A DNA stretch of 64,000 bases from SAR86 cluster bacterium REDSEA-S09_B4 (lineage in GTDB: Bacteria; Pseudomonadota; Gammaproteobacteria; Magnimaribacterales; Magnimaribacteraceae), in NCBI GenBank assembly GCA_001628005.1, contig LUQU01000001.1, forward strand, positions 42,752 through 106,751. The letters run 5' to 3'. The notes beneath the pieces were generated by a model. It was not told the origin of the DNA, ran no database searches, and saw nothing but the letters and a program-made list of their open reading frames with translations. A program made the translations under genes and the position numbers. Positions 18,532-29,220 of this stretch are shown one piece after another. How positions within the stretch are numbered: position 1 is the first letter of the stretch; the number at the start of each line of letters is the position of its first letter.

Positions 18532-19206
18532 TTGATTAACAGTTTTATGATTATTAAAACACGTAATTTAACAAAAAAGGTTCCTTCCGAGGAAGGGGAA
18601 TTAATTATCCTAAACGATATTAACTTAGAACTTGAAAAAGAAAAGTCTCTGGCTGTAGTTGGTCCTTCAGGTTCTGGTAAATCTACTCTATTGGGCCTTT
18701 TAGCGGGCTTAGACTCTCCTTCGTCAGGCGAGATATTCTTAAATGACCAACCACTGCATGAACTTAGTGAAGACCAACGAGCTAAAGTAAGAAAGGAAAA
18801 TGTTGCTTTCGTTTTCCAATCTTTTGAACTTCTTCCAGGACTGACAGCAATAGAAAATGTAATGCTGCCTTCTGAACTTAATCTAGATAAAGATGCTGAA
18901 GCAAGGGCTAGCGAATACCTAACAAGGGTAGGTCTTGGAAATAGATTAAAACATTATCCAAGACAACTTTCCGGAGGCGAGCAACAGCGAGTGGCTATAG
19001 CAAGAGCTTTTGCCTGCAATGCGAAAGTTCTTTTTGCAGATGAACCAACCGGTAACCTCGATAATAAAACTGGAGCAAAAATTTCAGAACTTCTTTTTGA
19101 AGTCAATGAAGAATCTTCAAATGCTTTGGTTGTAGTCACTCATGACGCCAACCTAGCTTCTAAATGTGATAATCAAATTGAACTATCCGAGGGGTTAATC
19201 GCTTAA
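18532..19206 (+). CDS. ABC transporter ATP-binding protein, YbbA/LolD family (TTG 18532 or ATG 18547 start)
   Basis: VGPSGSGKSTLLGLLAGLD (Walker A), LSGGEQQRVAIARAF (signature), VLFADEPTGNLD (Walker B). Confidence 0.93.
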   Translation: MINSFMIIKTRNLTKKVPSEEGELIILNDINLELEKEKSLAVVGPSGSGKSTLLGLLAGLDSPSSGEIFLNDQPLHELSEDQRAKVRKENVAFVFQSFELLPGLTAIENVMLPSELNLDKDAEARASEYLTRVGLGNRLKHYPRQLSGGEQQRVAIARAFACNAKVLFADEPTGNLDNKTGAKISELLFEVNEESSNALVVVTHDANLASKCDNQIELSEGLIA

Positions 19207-19209
19207 AAA

Positions 19210-21660
19210 ATGCTTCTGGGACTTTCTTTAAAACTATTTTGGCGTGAACTTAAATCAGGCCAATTAAGTATTATGTTCTTTGCCTTGGTCTTGGCAGTAG
19301 CAACTGTCTCAAGCATCTCTTTATTTACCGATAGGCTTGAAAAAGCTTTATTAGCTGAAACACAAGAATTTTTAGGCGGTGATCTAAAATTTGAATCCAA
19401 CGATCTTATTGAAGACGAACCTTATGAGGAAATTCAGAAACTTAATTTAAAAAGCACTGAAATGGTCTTATTCGCTTCTATGTTGGCATCCGGAGATAAT
19501 TTGCAATTAGCCTCAGTAAAAGCAGTCGACCAGAACTACCCTCTTGTGGGAGGGGTTGAGCTTAGATCTGAATCTAAAAATATCTATGTAAAACGCCCCC
19601 CTGACCTAGGTCAAGTTTGGTTGGATCTTCGATTAATGGATATATTAAAACTCGAAGTAGGCCAAACAGTCAGCATAGGTGATGCGGATTTCATTGTTAG
19701 TCATTCAATTCTTTCTGAACCAGACAGAGCCTCTAACTCTTTTGCATTTGCTCCCAAGGCAATAATTAATGCCCAAGACCTAGAAAAAACAAATGTGGTG
19801 CAACCAGGGAGCAGGGTAAGATTTTCGACAGTGTATTTAGGCGAAAAAGCAGAACTCTTACTTGCAAAAAATATTCTAGAAAAAACCAAACAACCCGGTG
19901 ATGACATTAGAGAAGCTCAAGATGCTAACGATTCTTTGGGAAAAGCCATTGAAAGATCAGGCAACTTCTTTTTACTAGGTGGCCTTCTGGCAGTCCTCAT
20001 GGCTGCTTTTACTGTTGGGATGAGTTCACAAAGATTCGCACGTCGTCATATTGAATACGTAGCTATTTTAAAAAGCTTAGGTACAGAATCTTGGGAAATT
20101 AGACTGCTTTATTCTTTAATTTTTATTGAATTAGGTGTTTTTGCTATCTTTTTTGGCTTAATTTTGGGCTGGTTTATGCAAGAGGGTTTTACTGGCATTT
20201 TGAAACAATATTTTCCGACTGACCTGCCAACACCAGGATTTCAGCCTTTGTTAATATCTTCTTTAACAGTATTTATTTGTCTAATAGGTTTTGTTTACCC
20301 AAACCTTGTTAAATTGGTAAAAATCTCTCCTTTAAGCATACTTAGAAGAGAAGAGTCTAAAACTTCAAGTAGTTCTTATCTTATGTTCGCTTTAGCCTTA
20401 TCAGCTATGTTTTTACTTGTTTTCTTATATACAGAAAGGCTATTACTTTCTTCCATAGTATTTTTCACTATTCTTTTCATTTTTGTTTTAGGTTATGGAA
20501 TCATTTTAAGTTTCTTTCGCAGCACAACCAGGCTTGGTTTAGGGGCTAACAATCCACTCTCTCTGGCTTGGTCTGAATTGCACAGAAGAAAATACACAAA
20601 TTCTCTGCAAGTGCTGGCTTTCACCATGGCAATTGGGCTAAGCCTAATAGCTTTTTCTGCCAGGACAGACTTAATGTCAACCTGGGAGTCAACATTACCC
20701 CCTGACTCCCCAAATAATTTCTTAATTAATATTAGTAAGTCTGACTTGAATTCTATTTCTTCTTTTTTAGAAGAAAATGAAATAGAAGAGAGCACTTTCT
20801 ATCCTATTACAAATACAGTAATCATTAAGCTACCTAAAGAAGGTGAAGAGGTGTCTAAACCAATTGATAGAAATTTCAATGCAACTTGGTCAAGTGAATT
20901 ACCTCTAGGCAATACAATTGTTTCAGGCGAGTGGTTTAAAGGAAATTCGTCAGACGGCCTCTCAATTTCAAATGATATAGCTGCTAGATACGGTCTAGAT
21001 ATTGGAGACCCAGTTAAGGTTTTCTTTGCTGACCAAGAAATTGATACTTATATCCAAAATACGAGAGAGGTTAATTGGGATAATTTTTCTCCAAACTTTT
21101 TTGTGATTGGGCCTCCCGAAATTTTTAAAAATAGTCAAGCTACCTATATTACTTCGCTGCACGTCCCGAAAGAGAAAGATAAGGTAATTAGTGAATTTAT
21201 GTCTGAATTCAAAACTGTTTCTGTTTTATCGATAGATGCAATTATTGATCAGGTTAATGACATCATAGAACAAGTCTCAAAAGCTTTAGAGGTAATTCTT
21301 GGATTGACTATCTTTTCAGCTATGTTCTTAACTCTAGCTACTATTCAAGATGGCTTTAACTTAAGATTGCACCAATCAGCCATACTCAGAACCTTTGGAG
21401 CAAGTACTTCTTTATTGCAAAAATCTACTGCTTTAGAGTTTGCCTTGTTGGGGTTATTGGCAGGTTTTTTGGGTGCTTTATTAGCTCAGACGGGAATATT
21501 CTTTCTTGAAACAGAGATCTTTGATCTTGAGGCAGCTTTTCATGCCAATATTTGGGTAATGGGCCCAATTATTGGCACTATATTAATTTGTGCTTTGAGT
21601 GTCATACTGATTCTATCTATAACCAGAAAAAACCCTAAAGAAATAATTTATAACTCTTAG
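19210..21660 (+). CDS. ABC transporter permease, YbbP/FtsX family
   Basis: 816 aa multi-TM; SLAWSELHRRKYTNSLQVLAFTMAIGLSL; adjacent to cognate ATPase. Confidence 0.88.
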   Translation: MLLGLSLKLFWRELKSGQLSIMFFALVLAVATVSSISLFTDRLEKALLAETQEFLGGDLKFESNDLIEDEPYEEIQKLNLKSTEMVLFASMLASGDNLQLASVKAVDQNYPLVGGVELRSESKNIYVKRPPDLGQVWLDLRLMDILKLEVGQTVSIGDADFIVSHSILSEPDRASNSFAFAPKAIINAQDLEKTNVVQPGSRVRFSTVYLGEKAELLLAKNILEKTKQPGDDIREAQDANDSLGKAIERSGNFFLLGGLLAVLMAAFTVGMSSQRFARRHIEYVAILKSLGTESWEIRLLYSLIFIELGVFAIFFGLILGWFMQEGFTGILKQYFPTDLPTPGFQPLLISSLTVFICLIGFVYPNLVKLVKISPLSILRREESKTSSSSYLMFALALSAMFLLVFLYTERLLLSSIVFFTILFIFVLGYGIILSFFRSTTRLGLGANNPLSLAWSELHRRKYTNSLQVLAFTMAIGLSLIAFSARTDLMSTWESTLPPDSPNNFLINISKSDLNSISSFLEENEIEESTFYPITNTVIIKLPKEGEEVSKPIDRNFNATWSSELPLGNTIVSGEWFKGNSSDGLSISNDIAARYGLDIGDPVKVFFADQEIDTYIQNTREVNWDNFSPNFFVIGPPEIFKNSQATYITSLHVPKEKDKVISEFMSEFKTVSVLSIDAIIDQVNDIIEQVSKALEVILGLTIFSAMFLTLATIQDGFNLRLHQSAILRTFGASTSLLQKSTALEFALLGLLAGFLGALLAQTGIFFLETEIFDLEAAFHANIWVMGPIIGTILICALSVILILSITRKNPKEIIYNS

Positions 21661-21669
21661 CTGTATCTG

Positions 21670-24600
21670 TTACCAGGTATCTACATTAGGCCTTTTCTTA
21701 GCTTTTCTTTCAGTTTTAGGAGGCAAAGACTTCAAGGCTGCCATTATCCACTTTCGCGTATCTGCAGGATCTATTACATCATCTAATTCAAAATGCGAGG
21801 CCATATTAACGGCCTTACCTCTTTTGTAACTATCTTCAACCATTTTCTCGTAAGTTTTAATTCGTTCTGCTGGATCTTTTATAGATTCTAGTTCTTTTCG
21901 GAACCCTAACTTCACAGCCCCCTCTAAACCCATGCCTCCAAATTCACCTGTTGGCCAAGTCACAGTAAACAATGGGATTTTAAAACTGCCTCCTGCCATA
22001 GCTTGTGCACCTAACCCATATGCTTTTCTGATAACAACTGACATCAAAGGAGTTTCAATATTTGCACCTACAACAAACATTCTCGCTGCATGCCTTACAA
22101 GGGCTGACTTTTCACTTTCTGGTCCAACCATAATTCCTGGACAATCTATTAAAGACAGGACCGGAATATCGAAAGCATCACATAATTGTATAAATCTTGA
22201 GCCTTTGTCAGCTCCAGGAGAATCAATAGCTCCTGAGAGGTGACCTGGGTTATTGGCAACAACGCCAACTGGTCTTCCTTCCACTCTGATAAATGAGGTG
22301 ATCATGCCTGGACTCCAATGCCTTCTTATTTCAAGGATAGAATCTTCATCTGCAATACCTTCTATCACCTTTCTCATATCGTAATAACGCAGTCTGTTTT
22401 CGGGTACTGCAAATCTAAGTTTTCTTTTATCTGGTGCTTTCCACTCTTTTTTAACTCCTTGGAAATAAGAAAGATATTTTTTTGCTGTTGCCACAGCTTC
22501 TTTTTCATCCTTAACAGCAATATCCACTACTCCATTTGGAACCTGGACATCCATTGGTCCAACTTCTTCAGGTGTGAATATTCCCAAGCCGCCTCCTTCT
22601 ATCATAGCGGGTCCACCTATACCGATATTAGAATCTTCAGTAGCAATAATCACATCACAACAGCCTAACAAGACTGCATTTCCAGCAAAACACCTTCCTG
22701 TTGTTATTCCCAATACGGGAACCAGACCTGATAACTGAGCAAAATAAGTAAATGCAAAACAATCTAAGCCTGCTACACCAGAGGTGTCAGTATCTCCCGG
22801 CCTTCCCCCTCCTCCTTCAGCAAATAGAATTGTTGGCAGTCTATTTTGTTCTGCAATTTCAAACATTCTGTCCTTTTTTGCATGATTTTGTTTGCCCTGA
22901 GTCCCAGCCAATACCATATAGTCATAAGACATAGCCATTACCCTTGAATCTTCTTCTGGAAAAAGATCACTGTTTACATGTCCTAATCCACAAACCATCC
23001 CATCGCCTGTAGTATTTTTTATTAAATCTTCTTCTGTCCTTCTTCTTCTTTGAGCAGCTAAAACGACAGAACCGTATTCGATGAAACTATCTTTATCGCA
23101 AAGGTCTTTAATGTTTTCTCTCGCTGTTCTATGTCCTGTTTTTCTCCTTTTGGCTACAGCCTCAGGCCTGTTAATATCATGACCTGCTTGTTTTCTATCA
23201 ATGGCTTCTTGCAGATCAGGCCTAATAAAATTTAAATCCAGTTTTTCATGTTGATCAGTTTTGGGTATTTCAACTGCAGCAGTTTTAATCAAAATTAAAG
23301 GATGGCCTTCATAAACAGTATCTCCTTCATCTACAGTAATTTCGGTAACTTCTCCACTTACTTCAGATAGCAATTCATGTTCCATTTTCATTGCTTCCAT
23401 AATTGCGATAGTTTTTCCTACCCAAACCTTATCTCCTGTCTTCACATTGAAGCTCACCATTAATCCTTGCATGGGTGCTTCTATTGCTTCAATTCCTTCT
23501 GGTAAATCATCGATTCTCATTTCAACAATATTCTCAGATTGAGAGTCTGCCGATATTAAACCTTTACCATGATCTAAAACTGCTAGAGGATCTTCACTAT
23601 CGATTTGCGCTCCTGCTAAATTTTGGTCTTTTCTTTTAGCTTTAGATTTTCTTTCTTTAGATTTTAAAATCTCTTCTAAATGCTCTTCTAAAAACCCTGT
23701 ATGAATTTTATTTTTCTTCATAACTGGATAACTGATAATGCTCTTCAAAAGATCCAAGTTAGTTGTAATGCCTTCTATGTAAAAATCGTTTAATGCGTTA
23801 TTCATCCTATTAAGGGCCTTTGGATAACTATCTTCAGGACCGTGTGTGATAACTTTAGCGATTAAAGAATCAAAACTAGGGTTTGTTTGATAACCCGTAT
23901 AGCCATAGGTATCAACTCTTACCCCTGGTCCAAAAGGTAAATCAAATCTTCCAAATACACCTCCTGTTGGTTTTGTATTGCCACTTTTATCCAATACTTC
24001 CATATTGACTCTGGCCTGTATGGCTATCCCTTTTGGTTCTGAAATATTGCTTTGTGTTATTTTTAGTTGCTTAAGTGTCTTTCCTAACGCAATTTGTATC
24101 TGATACTTCACAAGGTCTATTCCATAAATCTGTTCGGTAACGGTGTGTTCTACTTGCAATCTGGCATTTGCTTCAATAAATCTAAAAATCTTGCCGGTGT
24201 CACTGGTTAAAAACTCAGAAGTACCTAAGCCTTTGTAATTTGTAGTCTCTGCTAACTTTATGGCTGCACTAATAATCTGATCTCTATATTCTGGTTTTAA
24301 ACCCGGGCTCGGTGCCATTTCTATAATTTTTTGATGTCGTCTTTGGACCGAACACTCTCTTTCACCAAAATGAGTTACAGAACCAGAGCCGTCACCTACT
24401 ATTTGTACTTCTATGTGTCTTTGCTTATTTAAATACTCCTCAACGAATAGTGATTCCGAGCCAAAAGAAGTCTTTGCTTCAGAAGAAGCTCGCTCGTAGG
24501 CATCTTTAAGTTCATCCAGATTTTCTACCAATCGCATACCGCGGCCACCTCCTCCATTTACAGCTTTAAGCATAAGGGAAGCTTTCTTACTCAAACTCTT

Positions 24601-25035
24601 ATAAAAATTTTCAGCCTGTTTGTATGTAATCTTGCCAGAAGTCCCCTTTATAGTAGGGATTTGGTTTTCTTCAGCTAATTTTTTAGATCGAACCTTGTCT
24701 CCAAATAGCCTAAGAGTTTTTTCATCAGGTCCAACATAAGTAATGCCGGCTAATCTGACTGCTTTAGCGAAGTTGGGGTTTTCACTCAGGAACCCATACC
24801 CTGGATGTATTAAGTCAATTTGGTTTTCTTTAGCAATAGAGACAATGTCTTTGATATCTAAATAAGCCTGTACCCCTTTTTCTTTTAATTGGAAGCTTTC
24901 ATCCATCCTAGAGATATGCAAAGAATCTGCATCATCTTCAGAAAAGACCCCTACAGTCTTTAAACCTAAATCCTTTGAAGATTTAGCAATCCTGATAGCT
25001 ATTTCGCCTCTATTTGCGATTAGTATTTTTTTCAT
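21670..25035 (-). CDS. Single-chain acyl-CoA carboxylase: biotin carboxylase + BCCP + carboxyltransferase
   Basis: 1121 aa; N-term MKKILIANRGEIAIRIAKSSKDLG; central VWVGKTIAIMEAMKMEHELLSEVSGEV (biotinyl-Lys motif); C-term GGGRPGDTDTSGVAGLDC... and ...SLIDCPGIMVGPESEKSALVRHAARMF (carboxyltransferase). Confidence 0.93.
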   Translation of the reverse strand: MKKILIANRGEIAIRIAKSSKDLGLKTVGVFSEDDADSLHISRMDESFQLKEKGVQAYLDIKDIVSIAKENQIDLIHPGYGFLSENPNFAKAVRLAGITYVGPDEKTLRLFGDKVRSKKLAEENQIPTIKGTSGKITYKQAENFYKSLSKKASLMLKAVNGGGGRGMRLVENLDELKDAYERASSEAKTSFGSESLFVEEYLNKQRHIEVQIVGDGSGSVTHFGERECSVQRRHQKIIEMAPSPGLKPEYRDQIISAAIKLAETTNYKGLGTSEFLTSDTGKIFRFIEANARLQVEHTVTEQIYGIDLVKYQIQIALGKTLKQLKITQSNISEPKGIAIQARVNMEVLDKSGNTKPTGGVFGRFDLPFGPGVRVDTYGYTGYQTNPSFDSLIAKVITHGPEDSYPKALNRMNNALNDFYIEGITTNLDLLKSIISYPVMKKNKIHTGFLEEHLEEILKSKERKSKAKRKDQNLAGAQIDSEDPLAVLDHGKGLISADSQSENIVEMRIDDLPEGIEAIEAPMQGLMVSFNVKTGDKVWVGKTIAIMEAMKMEHELLSEVSGEVTEITVDEGDTVYEGHPLILIKTAAVEIPKTDQHEKLDLNFIRPDLQEAIDRKQAGHDINRPEAVAKRRKTGHRTARENIKDLCDKDSFIEYGSVVLAAQRRRRTEEDLIKNTTGDGMVCGLGHVNSDLFPEEDSRVMAMSYDYMVLAGTQGKQNHAKKDRMFEIAEQNRLPTILFAEGGGGRPGDTDTSGVAGLDCFAFTYFAQLSGLVPVLGITTGRCFAGNAVLLGCCDVIIATEDSNIGIGGPAMIEGGGLGIFTPEEVGPMDVQVPNGVVDIAVKDEKEAVATAKKYLSYFQGVKKEWKAPDKRKLRFAVPENRLRYYDMRKVIEGIADEDSILEIRRHWSPGMITSFIRVEGRPVGVVANNPGHLSGAIDSPGADKGSRFIQLCDAFDIPVLSLIDCPGIMVGPESEKSALVRHAARMFVVGANIETPLMSVVIRKAYGLGAQAMAGGSFKIPLFTVTWPTGEFGGMGLEGAVKLGFRKELESIKDPAERIKTYEKMVEDSYKRGKAVNMASHFELDDVIDPADTRKWIMAALKSLPPKTERKAKKRPNVDTW

Positions 25036-25841
25036 TAACCTTCTTTATGTTGTGGTTCGTTATAAGCAACTGACCTTCCTCCATCCACGACTAAGTCATG
25101 GCAGGTAACAAATCTACCCGCTTCACTTGCAAGATATAGAGCAGCTTCTGAAATATCTTCCGCTAAACCTGTCATTCCCAGTGGTACTGCTTTGGCTAGA
25201 TTGCCTTTAAGTTTTTCCAACTTTTTTTCATTCTCTTCATCACTCAAAGTATTAGCCCTTGCCGATCCTCCCCAAAAAATAGGTGTTGCGATGGCTCCAG
25301 GAGAGATGGCATTAACACGAATGTTAAAAGGACCTAGGCTTACGCCAGCCATTCTAGTGTAATGAGATACAGCTGCTTTCAATGATGAGTAAAGTGGGGA
25401 GCCTTGTCCATAAACATGAGCAGCCACACTTGAATTATTGATAATACAGCCCCCTCCTATTTTTTTCATCGGTTCTACCGCATATTTAATTCCTAAAATA
25501 ACGCTAGAGAGTAATCCTAGGCCATAATCAATTTGTTCTTTAGTTATCTCAGCTACATTATCGGCTGTTCCATATCCAGCGTTATTAAACAAAATATCCA
25601 TTTGACCAAAAGACTTAACAGTAAAATCTATTGAATCAGAAATATCTTTTTCTATAGTTACATCAGACTTGTTAAAAAGAACACTTTCTCCTAATGCGTC
25701 AGCTAGATTTGAACCTTTTTCTTCTGACCTTCCTGTTATTACTACCTTTGCCCCTTCTTCAGCAAATAGTCTAGCCGTGTCAGCACCTATTCCACTTGTA
25801 CCACCTGTTATTAAAGCTACCTTTCCTTCAAGTCTTGCCAT
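25035..25841 (-). CDS. SDR family oxidoreductase
   Basis: ALITGGTSGIGADTARLFAEEGA, NNAGYG, YSSLKAAVSHYTR; TAATG overlap with downstream carboxylase gene. Confidence 0.9.
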   Translation of the reverse strand: MARLEGKVALITGGTSGIGADTARLFAEEGAKVVITGRSEEKGSNLADALGESVLFNKSDVTIEKDISDSIDFTVKSFGQMDILFNNAGYGTADNVAEITKEQIDYGLGLLSSVILGIKYAVEPMKKIGGGCIINNSSVAAHVYGQGSPLYSSLKAAVSHYTRMAGVSLGPFNIRVNAISPGAIATPIFWGGSARANTLSDEENEKKLEKLKGNLAKAVPLGMTGLAEDISEAALYLASEAGRFVTCHDLVVDGGRSVAYNEPQHKEG

Positions 25842-25879
25842 AACTTTTTCTCCCTTACTTAAACTAAAATTAGGTACTC

Positions 25880-26767
25880 TTACCCTTTTAGAATACCTAT
25901 AGATTCTTTATCCCTATCAAACCCAGCAGGAGAAACACTTGAACCATCATGTCCGCCTAAAGTTCCAAAAGGAGTAAATCCTATAATTTCTTTCTGCTTA
26001 TCACTTAACTTTTCTATTACCTCTTTCCTAACACTGTATTGAGAATTTTCTTGGGGTCTAATCCATGACTGAAGATAAGCTATTGAAATATTACTTCTAA
26101 CTTCTCCAGAACGATTCAAACCATTGCCATGCCAAACTCTTCCTTCCCATACGATGGCAGAACCTTTTGGTGCTGTAATGGATTTTGCCATATCTTGATA
26201 CTTAGAAGAATTAGCCTTTTTATAGTCTATCTTGGGCCATTTATGCGATCCTGGAATTAGTCTAGTTCCTCCACTTTCAGGTGAATTATCAGAAACTAAA
26301 ACCATAGTATTAGCCATGACTGGAAACTCTAAAGGATGTGGAACTAGAGGCCATTGGTCTTGATGCAGTGGCATTCTTTCATTACCGCTACCATTCATGT
26401 GAGCACCCATAGAGCATAAGATAGTCTTCTCGCCAATAATATGTTCTATCAAGGGATAGATCTTAGGATGATTAATCAGTGGAATAAAACAGTCCCCCTT
26501 ATTTATTAAATTCCATACCAGCCTACTGACCTTCTCTTTATTTGAACTTTTAACCCCATAACCTTCATCTCCCCTAACCTTAGAGCCAACTCCATACTTT
26601 TCTTCACCAGCAAATTGTTCTTTTAGCCTTTTGTCCATAATCTCAATTTCTTCGGTGGAGAATGCATTTTTAATAATACAAACTCCAAAATCATTTAAAT
26701 GATTTTTTGCTTCCTCTAAATCTTCAGTTAAAGGCGGGTAATCTAATGGTTCAAGCTCAGTATTCAA
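25880..26767 (-). CDS. Phytanoyl-CoA dioxygenase (PhyH)-like protein
   Basis: LHQDQWPL (HxD), GTRLIPGSHKWP, VWHGNGLNRSGEVRSNISIAYLQ. Confidence 0.82.
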   Translation of the reverse strand: MNTELEPLDYPPLTEDLEEAKNHLNDFGVCIIKNAFSTEEIEIMDKRLKEQFAGEEKYGVGSKVRGDEGYGVKSSNKEKVSRLVWNLINKGDCFIPLINHPKIYPLIEHIIGEKTILCSMGAHMNGSGNERMPLHQDQWPLVPHPLEFPVMANTMVLVSDNSPESGGTRLIPGSHKWPKIDYKKANSSKYQDMAKSITAPKGSAIVWEGRVWHGNGLNRSGEVRSNISIAYLQSWIRPQENSQYSVRKEVIEKLSDKQKEIIGFTPFGTLGGHDGSSVSPAGFDRDKESIGILKG

Positions 26768-26776
26768 TTAGTCTCC

Positions 26777-27784
26777 TTAATTTACTGTGTAAACAGATTC
26801 AGCAGTCCTGTAAAACATTTGATCCTTCTCATCATGAGAAAAGTCTGCAACGATCTTTTTTAATCCGTTATATAAGACATGATACGACAGAGACATTCTG
26901 TCTACAGGAAAATTACTTTCCATCATGCATCTTTCAGGTCCAAAACAATCTATCGCGTGCAGGTAATAAGGCCTCTGGGCTTCAACAAACTCATCAGAAG
27001 TTGCTGGCTTATCTCTGTTATTCCAACCAAATCCATTATCGGGCATTGCCATACCACCTATCTTCATGAATACATTTTCACTTTTTGATATTTCTTTTAT
27101 ATCTTTTTTCCATTGTTCAAAAATTTCTTCTCTTTTATCTGCATAAGGCCCCACACCAAGAGGTGTTCCAAAATGATCCAATATTATTTGGGTATCTGGT
27201 ACTTTTTTTACCATCTCAGCAAATTCAATATTTTGATAATGGTAATGCCACGTGTCATAGGTAAAGCCTTTTCTTCCTAAAACATTCATGCCTTTAAGAA
27301 AGCCCTCATCTTGAAATAAACCTTCTGGGGCACTGCCTGGGATGGTCAAAGCTTCTGGATGTTCGGCTCTAGCGCCTGCATGCCTTATTCCTCTAAACAA
27401 GCCCTGAGAAGCCTCTTCATGAGCTTCTAAAACTTCTATCACTTCCTCTCCTAACCTTAAATCAGCCCTTGAAACTATTGCAGAGATAACGGCTTCTCCC
27501 GTCTCCTTACTTTTGTTGGCTTGATCTACAACAGCTTCTGTTTCTCCTATTACTTTTAAATGCCTAGGTCCATCTTCTTTATAGCCCCAACCACATTCCA
27601 TATAAACGGTCTTCAGTACATTGTGACCTGAACCTGTATCGGCTTGCAGATCCTTGACTAGATAAGTACTACCTCTGTCATCCCATAAATGATGATGTGG
27701 GTCAATTATGCGTATATCGGGTTCAACGATGTCTTCTTTGACTTGAGCCAACCATTCTTCACTGCCTATATTAATTTCTACCAT
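26777..27784 (-). CDS. Amidohydrolase family protein
   Basis: 335 aa; DIRIIDPHHHLWDDRG; QIILDHFGTP; MMESNFPVD. Confidence 0.85.
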   Translation of the reverse strand: MVEINIGSEEWLAQVKEDIVEPDIRIIDPHHHLWDDRGSTYLVKDLQADTGSGHNVLKTVYMECGWGYKEDGPRHLKVIGETEAVVDQANKSKETGEAVISAIVSRADLRLGEEVIEVLEAHEEASQGLFRGIRHAGARAEHPEALTIPGSAPEGLFQDEGFLKGMNVLGRKGFTYDTWHYHYQNIEFAEMVKKVPDTQIILDHFGTPLGVGPYADKREEIFEQWKKDIKEISKSENVFMKIGGMAMPDNGFGWNNRDKPATSDEFVEAQRPYYLHAIDCFGPERCMMESNFPVDRMSLSYHVLYNGLKKIVADFSHDEKDQMFYRTAESVYTVN

Positions 27785-27886
27785 TTTCTTCCTAAAAAAA
27801 TACTTAATAGAGCAAAGATAATTTAAAATCAGTCTAGAAACAAACTTTTATCAACCGATTAATCGAAGAACAAAAAAGGAGTAAAC

Positions 27887-28504
27887 ATGAAACTTTACGA
27901 TGGTCTTGGACCAAACCCTAGAGTAGTTAGGATGTTTTTAGCTGAACTTGGTATGGAAGTAGAAACCGTAACAGTTGACATCATGGCAGGAGAAAATCGC
28001 CAAGAAGGTCATTTAAATAAAAATCCAATGGGGCAACTGCCTACTCTTGAACTTGATGATGGATCTTTCATAGCTGAAATAACAGCTATTTGTGAGTATC
28101 TTGATGATATAAAAGGAAGCACTAACTTAATAGGAACTGCACCTAAAGATCGTGCTGTAACTAGAATGTGGACTAGGAGGATTAGCTTAAATATTTGTGA
28201 AGCTATGACCACTGCATTTAGAGGTGCGGAAGGTTATGAGTTTTTTAAAGACAGACTCAGAACTTTTCCAGAATCAGCAGATGATTTTAAAGCGCAAGCT
28301 AAAGAAAATTTATCCTTGTTGGACGGACAAATAGAAGGAAGAGAATTTATATGTGGGGATAACTTGACACTTGCGGACATTATGCTGTTCTGCTTCCTTC
28401 ATTTTGGAACAACTGTAGGCCAAAATATTGATCCTGAACTCAAAAATATTAACTCTTGGTTTGAGAAGGTAAAAGAAAGGCCTAGTGCTGAAAGCACAGC
28501 TTAA
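27887..28504 (+). CDS. Glutathione S-transferase family protein
   Basis: MKLYDGLGPNPRVVRMFLAELG; NPMGQLPTLELDDGSFIAEITAICEYLD; LTLADIMLFCFLHF. Confidence 0.88.
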   Translation: MKLYDGLGPNPRVVRMFLAELGMEVETVTVDIMAGENRQEGHLNKNPMGQLPTLELDDGSFIAEITAICEYLDDIKGSTNLIGTAPKDRAVTRMWTRRISLNICEAMTTAFRGAEGYEFFKDRLRTFPESADDFKAQAKENLSLLDGQIEGREFICGDNLTLADIMLFCFLHFGTTVGQNIDPELKNINSWFEKVKERPSAESTA

Positions 28505-28695
28505 TCTAAAGAAGGATCTCCTTCTGTATTCTGATACCTATTTAAATAGATTATTTCTGGAATGCCTAAAAGGTTAAAAATAAGAAAAAAAAGAAAAAGT
28601 TTCTTATGACCATTTCTAGAAGCTAACCAACAGGCTTTGTAGGTCCAATATATTTCCCAGACTAAAATTGTTATAAAAGCTAGTAAATAAATCAT
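28501..28695 (-). CDS. Small hypothetical membrane protein
   Basis: 64 aa hydrophobic ORF; overlaps the convergent GST stop by 4 nt. Confidence 0.45.
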   Translation of the reverse strand: MIYLLAFITILVWEIYWTYKACWLASRNGHKKLFLFFLIFNLLGIPEIIYLNRYQNTEGDPSLD

Positions 28696-28766
28696 TTTTT
28701 AGAAAAAAGTATCAAAACTAAAAAAACTATTAAACCTTTTAAAGATTTTTTGTATTGACCAGAACA

Positions 28767-29216
28767 TTAAACTTTGAATGTATTAAGTTTATTACTATTC
28801 CTTACTTCGTAAAGACCTAAAATCAGAAAGAAACTTGAAAGAAAGATATGAAAGACAGACGGAATAGTTGCACCCCAAAAAGGATGTTCTTCTAAGAAAA
28901 GACCCCCTAACAATAAACGTAAGACAGACATAGAAAAATAGACAATCCCAAAAATGTAAATAGCCTTCCCCCTGTATATTCTAAATACATAAGTCTGGAA
29001 ATGAATTTTTTTTAGAATTGTTATTTGTGTCCCTAAGATTAGAATCTGGGACAAAATAAGCCAGTGATAAGCCATAGTACCACTTTGCCATTGATCAAAA
29101 GGTGGTAAAAAGCCTATAGGATTAATTAATTGGATTAGTTGAGCAAAAACTCGCCCCATAAAAATTAGGGTTAAGACACTTAGTATTAATAACACCCTTT
29201 TGTTATAAGTTACCAT
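28767..29216 (-). CDS. Hypothetical membrane protein
   Basis: 149 aa with four predicted hydrophobic segments; follows the CocE-like gene. Confidence 0.6.
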   Translation of the reverse strand: MVTYNKRVLLILSVLTLIFMGRVFAQLIQLINPIGFLPPFDQWQSGTMAYHWLILSQILILGTQITILKKIHFQTYVFRIYRGKAIYIFGIVYFSMSVLRLLLGGLFLEEHPFWGATIPSVFHIFLSSFFLILGLYEVRNSNKLNTFKV

Positions 29217-29220
29217 TAAT

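Noticed and set aside
22318-22668. 116-aa plus-strand ORF
   Set aside because: Antisense shadow ORF inside the acyl-CoA carboxylase coding sequence.
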